From Xanthoparmelia taractica (Eukaryota > Ascomycota > Lecanoromycetes > Lecanorales > Parmeliaceae): a stretch of DNA of 64,000 bases. Of the stretch, positions 44,910 through 55,460 are shown piece after piece. Each line of letters begins with the position of its first letter. Position 1 is the first letter of the stretch. Under the pieces are notes generated by a model. It saw only the letters and a program-made list of their open reading frames with translations, was not told the DNA's origin and did not search any database. Both the position numbers and the translations under genes were made by a program. Where the stretch lies: positions 1-64,000 of the forward strand of contig JANQBS010000176.1 in the NCBI GenBank assembly GCA_033085395.1, given 5' to 3'.

Positions 44910-45260
44910 CTACATGATGGTGCAGAAGCCGCCGGGGGAGCCTGGTGCAGAGATGAATGTTAGCAGGGTGCTCTTGCGTCGTTGTGGTCTGCTTCTTGCT
45001 TTTTGATTGAGGAGGGGGAGGGGGAGGAAAACAGGATGAGAGACATGGGAGAAGGGAGGGTTGAAAGGGAGCAAATCAAAAGGAGGAGGGGAAAGAAGAG
45101 GGAAGCGAGAGGTGAAGAGGCAAGAAGCACAGGGAATGGGAAGAAGAGAGACTGAGGGGAGAGACATACCACGGTCCTCGTCGGGCTTGGGGGTCTTGAT
45201 CTCAGTGGCGGAAGTGGTGGCCATGATGGTGCTGGTTGATGCTGCGACAGAGGGAGGCAT
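44910..45260 (-). CDS. Candidate a-factor-like lipopeptide pheromone precursor (CaaX)
   Basis: Exons: 45260-45170 and 44941-44910; 40 residues beginning MPPSVAASTSTIM and ending DEDRGSPGGFCTIM. The intron (45169-44942, 228 nt) has a GTATGT donor, a perfect GCTAAC branch site and a CAG acceptor. The end CTIM is a CaaX farnesylation box with an aromatic residue just before the Cys. Pezizomycotina a-factor-type precursors, as I remember them, are 20-50 residues, start MP or MS and end aromatic-C-aliphatic-aliphatic-M. Such peptides are farnesylated, trimmed, methylated, exported by a Ste6-type transporter and sensed by a Ste3-type receptor. A likely 5'-untranslated intron lies at 45459-45340. 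Fungal G-gamma subunits also end CTIM, but nothing else here resembles one. Retaining the intron keeps the frame (116 residues, same CaaX). Confidence 0.55.
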   Translation of the reverse strand: MPPSVAASTSTIMATTSATEIKTPKPDEDRGMSLPSVSLLPIPCASCLFTSRFPLLSPPPFDLLPFNPPFSHVSHPVFLPLPLLNQKARSRPQRRKSTLLTFISAPGSPGGFCTIM

Positions 45261-45339
45261 TTTCGATTGGCAGTTTTGATCGATTTGAACGAGGTAGATG
45301 GAAGAGTGGCGTGAGAATGGAGATTTGCTCTTTGAAATC

Positions 45340-45459
45340 CTGGGGCGAGGTTGGATTGTTAGTGATTGGGGATGATGGTGAGTTGTGAGGGTGAGGGCAA
45401 TGACTTATGATGATGGAGGTATCGATGAGATGGGTGAGGAGGAGGAGAGTCTTACTTAC
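45340..45459 (-). other. Predicted 5'-untranslated-region intron of the CaaX gene
   Basis: Reading the minus strand, GTAAGTAAG starts at 45459, and a CTAAC branch site followed by CGCCCCAG ends at 45340, 80 bp before the start codon. A 120-nt untranslated intron is predicted. It supports a real transcription unit but is not proven. Confidence 0.45.
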
Positions 45460-45567
45460 TCTGTGTGTGATGGCTTGATGAAGGTTGAGAGGCTTGTGTG
45501 TTTGATATGAGTTGTAGAGTGTGTGGAGTTGTGGGGGTGTGGGTGGTGAAAGGAAGGAAGGAAGAAA

Positions 45568-45624
45568 GATGGAAGATGGAAGATGGAAGATGGAAGATGG
45601 AAGATGGAAGATGGAAGATGGAAG
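45568..45624. repeat. (GATGGAA)n heptamer microsatellite
   Basis: About eight perfect copies of GATGGAA, located upstream of the small CaaX gene. Confidence 0.9.
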
Positions 45625-46791
45625 AAAGGATATTTGTAGCTACAGCAGGTCCAGTAGATGACGTCCAGCTATGAATATCACCATTCATCAAACCACAGCA
45701 CACTCAACCAACACCGGTTGCTATTCCTCGACTCAATTACACACATGTCGGCTTTGTCAATAGGGATACGAGCTTTGTGGACGCTTAGTATTGTTGCTTC
45801 ATCTGCTTAGTATTGTTGTTGGTAGCTTCAAAGAAGTGGCTGGCTGAGAGTGAATGTATTCGGAAAGTTAGACACAATTGGGCTTTCAGATGGTATACTC
45901 GCTTTACTGTCGTAGGTGGCACTTGACAGGCAAATGAAGCATGACGGACACAGAAGCGGTGCATTGTGTATACATGAATTGATAGACGGGAGGCGTCAGT
46001 TCTGTGTATCTGGATTTGGTGACAGCGCCGCTGATGCTGGCTTTGATCCCACTCGAGCGCCCCAAGGTTGAGAGGTATTGTCAGGTTATTTTCGGTTCAT
46101 GGCCACTATACTCGAAGTAAGTATTGATGTGATGCTTTCGTCTTAAGTAAAACATTGCCATATGTGTAGAGGGGAAGGAAGGGTCCTCCTGTCAGATTAC
46201 TTGCCCATCCATTACGTACTGGTACCGGCTCACCGTTTGTCCTTGGAATATTTCAAGGTCACTCACAGTATCCACGTCATCTGAGGCTGCCATTCTAAAA
46301 GCAGGAATAGAAGAGACGATCAAGAAGAGGAGAGGGGAGGAGGGCCATCAATGCTGTTGCATCACTGGTGCGAGCATTGCAATCAGTCCAATAGCAGCCA
46401 GAGAGCCCACCAAGTTTTGTGAAGTAATCATATGATATAATATGATGCTGTACTGAAACGGTTCATCGTTGAAGATTCATTGCTGGTGCGGAGCATTCCA
46501 ACGCTTGATATTGTTCTTGCTTAAGTTAGTATTGTTCTCAGTACAAGCGAGGTCCTCGCGATTGACAGCCTCTCTATCACGCTATTGTCAATACTTTGTC
46601 ATGCTTGCTCCATGTATTTTCTGCAAAAGTTCAACCCGTTCAGCTTCAGTTGTGTGGTCCAAATTTTGTGACTACTTCTGTTTTCGCAATATGAACCCCC
46701 CTTGGCGCATGCCATTGGCCAGCCCAAAGCAATTGCGGCAAATCTCAATCATTGTATCTTACTTTTCCCTTGCGCCATGTTCTGGTATCCG
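45625..46791. other. Intergenic, nothing recognised
   Basis: Spacer between the CaaX gene promoter and the 3' end of phospholipase D. Open frames up to about 108 codons (46469-46795 plus) have no recognisable features. Confidence 0.4.
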
Positions 46792-49700
46792 CTAGGTGTA
46801 GACCTCTTCAGTAAAAGCATTCAGACTGATTCCTTCTTTCGCAATGTCCTCCTTGATTAGGAACTGTAGTGGCATTGGCACCAGTGTTCCTCTGATCGTG
46901 CTCAACAGATCCTTCACCTCCCTTGTACCCTGGTCGCCCGGTGAGAAATTCGATTCAACCACATGACCCCACTTGTACCTGGCCGGCTTCCTTAGATCCT
47001 TCCCTTCGGCGTTCTCGGCCGAGTCCTTGAAGAAGACTTCGTAGAACGCGTCATAATCCTTCCACGTCAGTACGCTGTCGTGTGGCACAGGGTGAAAGAT
47101 TTTGCCAAACGCATCGCTGTTGATCTGGGCACGTTGGTTCCACAGGTCGAGAAAGCTGTCCGACAGTGGATCCATCACTGCTCGATCCTCACGGGAGCCG
47201 TAGTCATAGACGTTGGGAACACCAATGGGTTCGAAGTTCTGGTCCGGTTGCTCCATGTTCTGCGGCAAAAGCAGGCCCAGGTGTTTCCTGAATAGCTGTC
47301 GCCGAAGGGTAGCTGCAAATCTCGATGCTCGGTGCGGCTTACCATCCATGTAGGAGTCAATGGAGATGGGATCTTCAATGATACAGGCAATCTCTGAGTC
47401 ATGATCGCCAAGCTGTGAGCGGTCGTTGAGATTGGCGGACCCGCATATGACGATACGGTCGTCGGCAATCAGCACCTTTCAACATTAGCTCTTGCTCATT
47501 GGTACTATGAATTAGCCCACCTTTGAATGGATGTAAAGCTCCTCGCTAACAAATGCTTGGATTTCTGGAATATTCCCTTCCTCCCAAGGAACGTCCCTAA
47601 TGTCTCTACCACCAAGCATGTAGCATTCAGAGACCGAATCCCATTCTCCGGTACCGAGTCCTTGCGGTTTATTCATGTTCGTCGTTGCCTGTTGGTATTG
47701 CTGATACTTTTGGCGACCTGCGTACTGTGGGCTGCGATCTTCGGCAGGCAGCTCTACAGCGGCATCATGCTCGTAACGAGCATCTTCGTAAATCACGCCG
47801 CTCTTCTTCTCAGCAGCCTGCATTGATCCGCCGACATTGAGACGGTCGTAGTTTCTCAAATTGTAGAAGCGGATGTACTCAGCAGGATCATAACCCTCCT
47901 TGATGATTATCTCTATGATGCTGTGTCCACCACGATTGATAGAGTTGTACTGGAACTCCATTATGGCCCGAGTCCCAAGACTGGCGTCATCTTTGAGATC
48001 TCCAGCAAAGCCTGGAATTGCAGGGATGATCACAATAATCTTGTACTTCTCGCCAGCCCTTGCTGCACGTAGGATCCGCTCCACAATCGCTGCGCCAATC
48101 TTGTTCTTTACAGGCTTCTGAGCATCGGTACACGCTGTGATGAAGAACTGATTCTCAATGTACACAAAATGGCGACTGTTCTCGATAATGCTGATATAGG
48201 CGTTCGCGATTGAGTGTTCTGTTGGTATTCCGTGACTCCATTTGGTACAGCTTCTGACGATTTGACAGGGTATGCCGGCTTCTTGAGAGTGACCGTAAAG
48301 CTTGCTATGATGTTGGTTTCCGCTCATATATTGCCGACCGGCTTCAAATCTTTCCATCATGTTCTCTTCCATGGTTGCCGCCTTTTCTTCGAAACGCTCG
48401 CGATACTGGTGATGACTTGCTGGTGGGGCCATGTACTCGTCCATTCCACGGACCGCATTTTCTTCATCAGATCTTTGACCACTGATGTCCTGATTGGAAG
48501 GAGGTGGCGGAAAGTGAGGTACCTGCTGCTGAACCGCTTCGGAGGAGCCTGCTGATTGTCCATAAGCTTGCGAAGGACGCCCTTGGGACGGAGGCGGATA
48601 GCCCTCAAAACTCTGGGATGAGCCTGCAGCTTGATACCCAGGCTGCTGTGCACCATATGGCTGGTACGGCTGAGAACCTGGTGGGGGTGCTTGGGAGACC
48701 TGGTGAGGTACTGTCCCCGCTGCGTTCTGGGTGAAGGTGAGCCTTGAATATCTCGTGTCTTTCCGGACGTCGTATTTCTCATTATAAATGAAGTTCCAGC
48801 GTTCTATAAAGTGTGCTCGAAGATCTTCAACAACAGGGCCACTCAGACTGATCGAGATATCTGACCAGCCCATCCTTGAGCTATCTCTACGGTCCAGCTT
48901 GTTCTCCTGATAATGCGAGACGTCTTGAAAGTCCATGATTCTGTTGGATATCAGCAATAATTCGGTTGCTGATGCTTGCACACCTTGATGCTCACCTAGC
49001 GTTATTGTAGTCTTGCCCTGGGAACACGATATTATCGAGATTGGAAGGGTGACAGTCAGCGATCGGGTGCTGGTTCGTGTCCCACCTTCCGTAGCATAGA
49101 TCTAGCCCACCCATGAAAGCAATCTTGCCGTCAATGAGACACAGTTTTTCGTGATGTGCCCAGTAAAGTACGACATCCTCGTGCACGCCATAGAGAGCCT
49201 TCAACGCGTCTTCGGGTAGCTGAGAAGCAGTCTTGGCGCTTAGAGAAAGCTGCTGCAACGAGGACAAGAAAGAAGATTGGAGACTTTGGGCATCAGGAAG
49301 GTGATCAGGATGTCGGAAGACGGCTATATTAGGGTGAAGCGCTTCCAGTGCGTGCTTGGTGTGGTACGAGCAGACTGCCAATGGAGGGACAATCAGCGGA
49401 TTCTCCCTCTCCACGTATTCGAGGGACAAAAAGGTAGCAGCAAGACCCATGCCACTGAGTGCCCTAGTTACAGCATCGGTGTTGCTTGGTAGAAGAGAAT
49501 GTAGGTAGTCAGGCAATGTGGGAGACAAGTACTTACGCGTTAAAGCCTGCGTCACCTCCTTGTAAACAATGACATTGACCTTAACACCGCGTTGAGCGGC
49601 TGCTTGTAGAATACGGTCAAGGCGGTACTGCTCATTGTTGGAAGGAGGTCTGCGGAGGTAGAGCTCTGGTGAAAGCCACCCTTATCGATCTGTTAGTCGG

Positions 49701-50226
49701 AGAGCGGCATGGAGCATACAAAATTCTCACAGTCCAGAATCCATATGGATTCAGTGGCTTGCTCCAGAGCCCTAGATACAGCCCACATATAACTACAGCC
49801 ATCGACATACCACTTGGCGTCATTGCCGGTTCTCTGGGCTGCAAAGCTGCCGTACCGATGTTGGCTAGAATTGTGCATCTCATCGTCACATTGAGCACCT
49901 GCATGGGTGTGGCTATGCTTAGGACCTGTCCCACCAAGCTTCTGGTCAATACCAGAGCCGATGTCTTGGACTACATCTTGTAGCTTGCCAAAGAGGAAGG
50001 ACCCTAAACCGCCGGATGGCTTTGATTGGCTGCTGCCGTCGTACTGAGGCATATATTTGTCTCGTACTTTTCGATAAGTGTCTCCAATCAAACCTCGCTC
50101 TCCCTCTGCTCCTTCATCAGAATCTCCCCCTCCACGGGATTTGCTACCTGAAGATTTGGTATACTCTCCGTAGGCCAAAGGATCATCCTCTCTTCCGCTA
50201 GAGTGCTGGCCAGTCCGGGGATTCAT
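46792..50226 (-). CDS. Phospholipase D (two HKD motifs)
   Basis: Exons: 50226-49731, 49680-49537, 49374-48996, 48940-47521, 47475-46792; 1040 residues. It hydrolyses phosphatidylcholine-type lipids to phosphatidic acid. The N-terminal 120 residues are polar. SIWILDWWLSPELYLRRPP begins the catalytic core. HKD motif 1 is HEKLCLID (H288, K290, D295) followed by GGLDLCYGRWD. A Pro/Gln/Ser-rich insert of about 120 residues lies between the halves. ENQFFITA and RFYNLRNYD follow, and HKD motif 2 is HSKVLIAD (H811, K813, D818), split by intron 4, with GSANLNDRSQLGDHDSEIA after it. No PX or PH domain is visible, unlike yeast Spo14. Intron 2 (162 nt) is open in frame but interrupts the conserved ALTL/CSYHTKHALEALHPN join, so I splice it. 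Confidence 0.92.
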
Positions 50227-50676
50227 GTTTACCAAAAGACAGCGATGATGATAATACTAGAAATTGTTCTTCGTTCTAGAGACTAGAGGTGTTGAGATGC
50301 TTTTCATGCTCAGCTCTCCTTGTAGACGCCAGAATTTTACGTGCTCTTGGCCTTGCTGACCGCCGGGCGACGTCGACCAATCAACATCGACCTTACTTTA
50401 ATTGCACCACGGGTGACGGTAGACGCGAGAGCCGCAATTATCATATATAGTCATGCCTGAGAATTCGAGACGCAAAGCAACAATCCCGCATCTTGCCGAT
50501 AACAAGAGGCAGTAACGATATAAAATATCTATAACGTAAAAGTTAACAGCGGAGAGAAGCGGGAATGCCGGCGCTCTCAAAGGGTCCACTGGGCTAATCA
50601 TGACTATCTCCTCCATCTGTCCGACGAACCTTCGCCTGCACCTTGATCACAGTCTCCGTCCACTGCTTGCACTTCA
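50227..50676. promoter_or_regulatory. Divergent promoter, phospholipase D / cyanase
   Basis: A 450-bp spacer between opposite start codons. No specific motif is identified. Confidence 0.4.
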
Positions 50677-51383
50677 ATGACTTCTACAATTGCGCGAACA
50701 ATACCAAGAACATTGCCAAGATTGACACTACTGCATCAACAACGTCAGACATCTCTTGTGTCTTTGAACATTGCTAGAATGGCTGCCAGCGGTACTCGAG
50801 TTGCTACCCTAGATGTAATTGCAACGCTACCAATTGAACACCAGGCACTGACCAGTTGCTCATAGTCCACCCTGCGTGACCGCCTGCCTATTCAGGCCCC
50901 TACCCTCTTCGAAGCGAAAGCAGCCAAGAACCTCACATTTGAAGACATAGCAAAGCAGCTTGGCCGTAATGAAGTAGCTGTTGCAGCAATCTTCTACGGT
51001 CAAGCCCAAACGACACCCGAAGATGTGGAGAAGCTCGCCGATATCCTGGGCGTGGACAAGATTAAGCTCGGCACGCAATTGGCAGGATACCCGTTCCGTG
51101 GACAGGTCATGGACATGCCGCCCAGGGAGCCCTTGATCTACCGCCTCTACGAGATTGTACAGAACTACGGATACGCATACAAGGCCGTATTGAATGAGAA
51201 GTTTGGAGATGGAATTATGAGCGCTATTTCGTTCTCCACCAAGGTTGAGAAAGAGACGGACAAAGATGGGAACAATTGGGCTGTCATCACCCTGAGAGGC
51301 AAATGGTACGTCTATTCTCTTGAACTGGCATTTCTGGACATGTGCCTGACTCCAGATTCAGGCTGCCTTTCTCGAGGTTCTAA
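50677..51383 (+). CDS. cynS: Cyanate hydratase (cyanase)
   Basis: Exons: 50677-50814, 50866-51305, 51362-51383; 199 residues. It catalyses bicarbonate-dependent breakdown of cyanate to ammonia and carbon dioxide. The N-terminal helix-turn-helix-like region is LTFEDIAKQLGRNEVAVAAIF. The C-terminal catalytic domain has PLIYRLYE (R139, E142) and GDGIMSAISF (S165), equivalent to the bacterial Arg-Glu-Ser active-site residues, and ends RGKWLPFSRF, reached only after splicing the last two introns. Starting at the second ATG (50779) gives the usual length of 165. The extra 34 residues are Arg/Thr/Leu-rich without acids, like a mitochondrial presequence. Confidence 0.93.
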
Positions 51384-51880
51384 GAGGTATTTGAATGCCT
51401 GTTAGTTGATGCACCTATGAACAAGTAGCAAAAGCCTTGACGCCACTTGATCTTCTCCCTGTGATTCGACCCAACACACTCTCACATTTGTTTCCTTGCC
51501 AATTCCTTCGTAGGCTTTGATTTCTTGATACACTGCTTTTATTATACCTGTCTTGGTGGAAATGCCAAGCCTAGATCACGAAGACACAGAAAACTGTCCT
51601 TCCCGCTTTCTTCTTCTCTTGCACGCGACTACCACGAGCAACTACCACGACACCGAATGATCCACGTTAAAACACCATCTGCTATCAACTGCCATCTGTA
51701 AAAGCCAGTCATTAAAAAGCGAACATCATGCGTTCAATGAACCGGATGATGAGTCCTTTCAATTGACTGTTTACATTGTCAACAGGTAATGTCAAAATAG
51801 CCTTGCTCAACACAACCCATTAACCTCGAAAAGAGAGTGTCACGTTGAAGGCTCGACGTGTTCTCTTGACCTTGAAGAAA
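51384..51880. other. Intergenic, nothing recognised
   Basis: Spacer of about 500 bp between cyanase and the next plus-strand gene; presumably the cyanase 3' end and a promoter. Confidence 0.4.
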
Positions 51881-52414
51881 ATGGGCCAAACACAGTCCAA
51901 GCGCGTCTCCTCCACCTCCACGGCTTCCCTCCTCACCACCTACATAAGCTCTCCTTCCAGCATCAACTCTCCCTCCAACCCAACCAGTCCCGCCAGTCCC
52001 ACTAGCCCAGACACCCCGCTCAGCGACATCACCAATCCAGCAGTACCACGCCAGCTCACACGCATCTCCGAGATCCTTGATCCTCGAGACATCATTCGTG
52101 AACAAACGTACCTCGATACACCATCACGCACCCGCTCTTCCTCCCAGCCATTGGTCTCGTTGAATGCACCGAGAGGGGGGATCGTGCATTCGCCGTCTGG
52201 GAACGCATTAGGGGCGGAGGAATTTATTGCGCATCCAAGTCGACCGTTGGCGATGTGGGAGAGGCAGGAGAGAGTGCTGCAGGCGACGAGAGAGGGGATG
52301 GAAAGGTTTGAAGCGGAGAGTAGGGCGGGGATGAGGAGCCGAATGGGAACAAGCAAAGACGAGAAGGGAGGTGGAAAGCGAGGGGGAAGGCGATCGTGGT
52401 GTTGTGGGCTTTGA
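51881..52414 (+). CDS. Small predicted N-myristoylated protein, unknown function
   Basis: Intronless, 177 residues. The start MGQTQSKR fits the N-myristoylation consensus exactly (Gly2, Ser6, basic at 7-8) and lies in good context. A Ser/Thr/Pro-rich linker follows, then ISEILDPRDIIREQTYLDTP, EEFIAHPSRPLAMWERQERV and a helical charged segment. The C-terminus is basic and ends RRSWCCGL, where two cysteines could be palmitoylated, or possibly prenylated as an atypical CaaX. Membrane attachment at one or both ends is inferred. The arrangement recalls small fungal membrane-tethered adaptor proteins, but I do not recognise the family. Confidence 0.65.
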   Translation: MGQTQSKRVSSTSTASLLTTYISSPSSINSPSNPTSPASPTSPDTPLSDITNPAVPRQLTRISEILDPRDIIREQTYLDTPSRTRSSSQPLVSLNAPRGGIVHSPSGNALGAEEFIAHPSRPLAMWERQERVLQATREGMERFEAESRAGMRSRMGTSKDEKGGGKRGGRRSWCCGL

Positions 52415-53025
52415 CATGTATGGGAAGGATCGTTCTGGCTGAGCACTGTAGCTGGTATGGCTGTGAAGGAAGATAGCTCTATGCTTGGACTTGTAAGCTG
52501 ATGTGCTTCTGAAAGTCAAGAACTAGCTTGTTGAACGTTGCCTTTATCAAATTGGCTTTGGCGTCCTAATTCATTTCTTCGTCCAAGTGAGCCTGCCATC
52601 TACCATCATCAAAGACCACTGGTTGCTTAGTATCTGCTAACCTTGCCAAGCAGATTCATTTGCGGAGGATCTTACTCGGATTGTCAGGTCTCACTTACAG
52701 ATCTGCTCCTCAGCGTCACTCTTGCTCTTGGAGAGACTTGACTCTCCTCATTTAGAACACTCGTGGCTCATCACCCACTAGGACCTCCGTATCATTGACT
52801 CTCATAACAAATCAATCGCTGACCAGACGCCATCAAGCTCCAAACATCTTGCAGAGCGTCAAAAGAACCTAACCCCTGTGATCACTTGTCAAGCCATTCA
52901 TTTCACTAACTACTGGATTATTTCACTTCATCACCCTTTCTCTTTCATCACCTTTTCGACAACACACCATTCAAACTCTTTCACACCCACGATCTCTTCG
53001 ATAAAGCAGTAAAACCGTACTCGCA
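52415..53025. other. Intergenic, nothing recognised
   Basis: About 600 bp; the right half is CT-rich and probably the leader of the zinc-finger gene. Confidence 0.4.
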
Positions 53026-54934
53026 ATGGACCACGGCAGGCCACCGCACCTTCGTGCAACTAACAAGCAACAGCAATCAATCAACGGAAAGAGCACCAGG
53101 GTCGTCCATGCCGAGCCACATAGCAGTCTGCCTTCCAGCGTCCAAAACCTTGACACTACCGATATGAGGGACACCCCTTGGTCTGGCAAGCGCCCAGGCA
53201 CTTTGTCCTCCGACGTTCGTGGCCCGTCGATAGTCAAGTCAACTCCCACAGCGTGGAATGAATACGCCGGCCAAGCCTCATCATCCAGGGCGTCGACTAT
53301 AAGACAGCAGCCAGCACCGAAATCTAGCTGGGATCTGTACGCGGCGGAAGCCTCATCCTCCAAAACGGCGTCTACAAGGCAGCAGCCGGCCACACAAACA
53401 AGCCTGCTGGACACGCCACTACCTCATCTCCGGGGTAAATCAGCGGCAGCTACCCAAGCTCTCAAGCCAACACCACCCATGAACGCAGGCAAGATCGTCA
53501 AATCTGCCAAACACGACAGCAAGGTTCCCTGCACCTACGAAGACTGCACTCGTGGCTTCACCAAGGAAGTGGATATGAAGAGACACAAGGACGAAGACCA
53601 TGAATGGTGCCGCCTCTGTAATGTGGATTGCGCTGATGATGAGGCATTGCTTGAGCATAAGGTGCAAAGCGAAATGCACATTTGCTGCGATATCTGTGGC
53701 GAGGATTTCCGGAGCGAAAAGGGCAAGGAGCGTCACATGAGGCAGGTGAGTTCATATAATCTTGGTTCCAGTCTACCGCGATTACGGGCTGACACAGACA
53801 GAATCACGCCAAAATGCAAGAGGTCAAGTGCCCGGCCTGTCATATTGTTTTCGAGAGAGGCTCCGCTTTGATCGACCACATCTACCACAACAAATGCCGC
53901 GACCGCCGTGGCTTCATTGCAGAGAAAGTCAACCAGAATACGCTCAGAGAATATCGAGCTGCCGCAGCATTGCACTTGGATGCCATCTCCAACCGGCCCA
54001 GCACCACAGGCCAAGAGATTGCGGCGATGCAGCCTCAATCCGAAAGAGGTACATCTTTTGTCGATAATTCTGAAGGCGGTGTGCGGTTGAATCTGATGGA
54101 CGATGATACCCCATATGGTCATCTCACCGCTCGGTCTTTGAGCCGCGCCGGAGAATCAAGCACAAGCGATGTCGAGTCAACTGCTGCGTCCGACGGGACA
54201 GAGCGCCCGAACTTCGACGACAGATTTGAGCCGCTTGCGATTGCTAGAGACACGGGCGAGGGCAATGCCTTGGAAGGCGGCGTTATTCAAGGCTTGCAAG
54301 CGTTACGTGTGAAGTCTTCCACCGACATGGTTCCGGGGAAGCAGGCGTGGGCTGCGAAGCTCTTCCCGGGAGCGAAACCGACGCCAGTGATAGGAGGGTG
54401 GACCGCACCTATTATGCCGAAATATCACAGGGATATCACACCCTCGGAGTCTGGTACCGAATACGGAATCCGTACCGACTGGGACAATTTGGCACTGGAG
54501 CGTGATACGGTGGATGATATGTATCACTGTCCCTTCTCCAAATGCGCGTAAGTCCTAACAAGATCATCTCTCTGCCCATATCGTAGTATCTAACCATCAA
54601 CAGCGAAAGCTACAACGACCTAAGCGTCCTGAAAATGCATCTGGCCTCAGGCTTCCACCAAGGCACAGACCACCGCTGCCTGAAATGCCTCCGAGTCTTC
54701 AAATCCCCCGCCGCACTAACAGCGCACATGGAATCCAACAGCGAGCGCTGCAAGATTCGCGAGACGAACGCTTACGGCCATGTGCTGCATGTGGTGTCGG
54801 GCGGCTTCTTGAAGGTGACGGGGAGGCATGCGGATGGGTCGATTAAGGTGGAGGCGCCGACGATGGAGGAGATTGAGGAGCAGATGAGGAACCAGGAACT
54901 CCCGGCTCATTTGGATGAGAGTTATCCATGGTGA
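53026..54934 (+). CDS. C2H2-type zinc-finger protein
   Basis: Exons: 53026-53745, 53802-54547, 54604-54934; 598 residues. About 155 disordered residues precede a cluster of C2H2-like fingers: CTYEDCTRGFTKEVDMKRHK, then CRLCNVDCADDEALLEHK, CDICGEDFRSEKGKERHM and CPACHIVFERGSALIDHIYH. After a 180-residue linker, two more appear: CPFSKCAESYNDLSVLKMH and CLKCLRVFKSPAALTAHM. The second half also has the conserved-looking block GKQAWAAKLFPGA. Both introns split finger regions and splice cleanly. Such fungal proteins are usually annotated as C2H2 regulators of unknown target; whether it binds DNA or RNA cannot be read from the sequence. Confidence 0.85.
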
Positions 54935-55460
54935 ATTGACTTACTGCCATGGGTGATTTCGGGAATAGCTTTTGGGTTGGATCGATCCCACGATATGCTT
55001 CCTGGGGAATATCAGGAGTGTAGACGAGAAGCTTTTGCAAATGGCTCTGCTCACCAGGATCTGTTCATACCGGCAGCATTGTTACCGGCGATGGTGGCAG
55101 TGGATTCCCCACATCAGCGTGGCATGATTCCCTCATCTCGAGCACAGAATCTGACTGCAATCTTCCACAAAAAGTAATCAGCATAGTCTCTCCCTGGCTG
55201 CAGAAAGCGAAAAGAAGATGTTGAGTTGAGGGCAGTTGCCAGATATTCTTCATATCTGCCCTTGGTCTCTCTTCCCAGAGATAGACTCGGCATCACATCA
55301 GCAGCATAGATAAGGTAGATGGAAAAAGCATAAATACGTACATACGTATATACATACAACGTCCCCAGCCCCAGCCCAGTAGCGCCTACGCAATGCTCGC
55401 TCATAACTCCTCCGTATATGATACTCAGGGACGAAAACATCCCTATCCACTACACCTCAC
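54935..55460. other. Convergent spacer
   Basis: Spacer between the zinc-finger gene and the small membrane-protein gene ends. It has a short ATACGTAC-type run near 55338-55358 and a pyrimidine-rich right edge. No gene is seen. Confidence 0.4.

Noticed and set aside
44910..45260. G-protein gamma subunit, because its C-terminus can also be CTIM
   Set aside because: No coiled-coil or other G-gamma sequence in either exon; length is only 40 residues.
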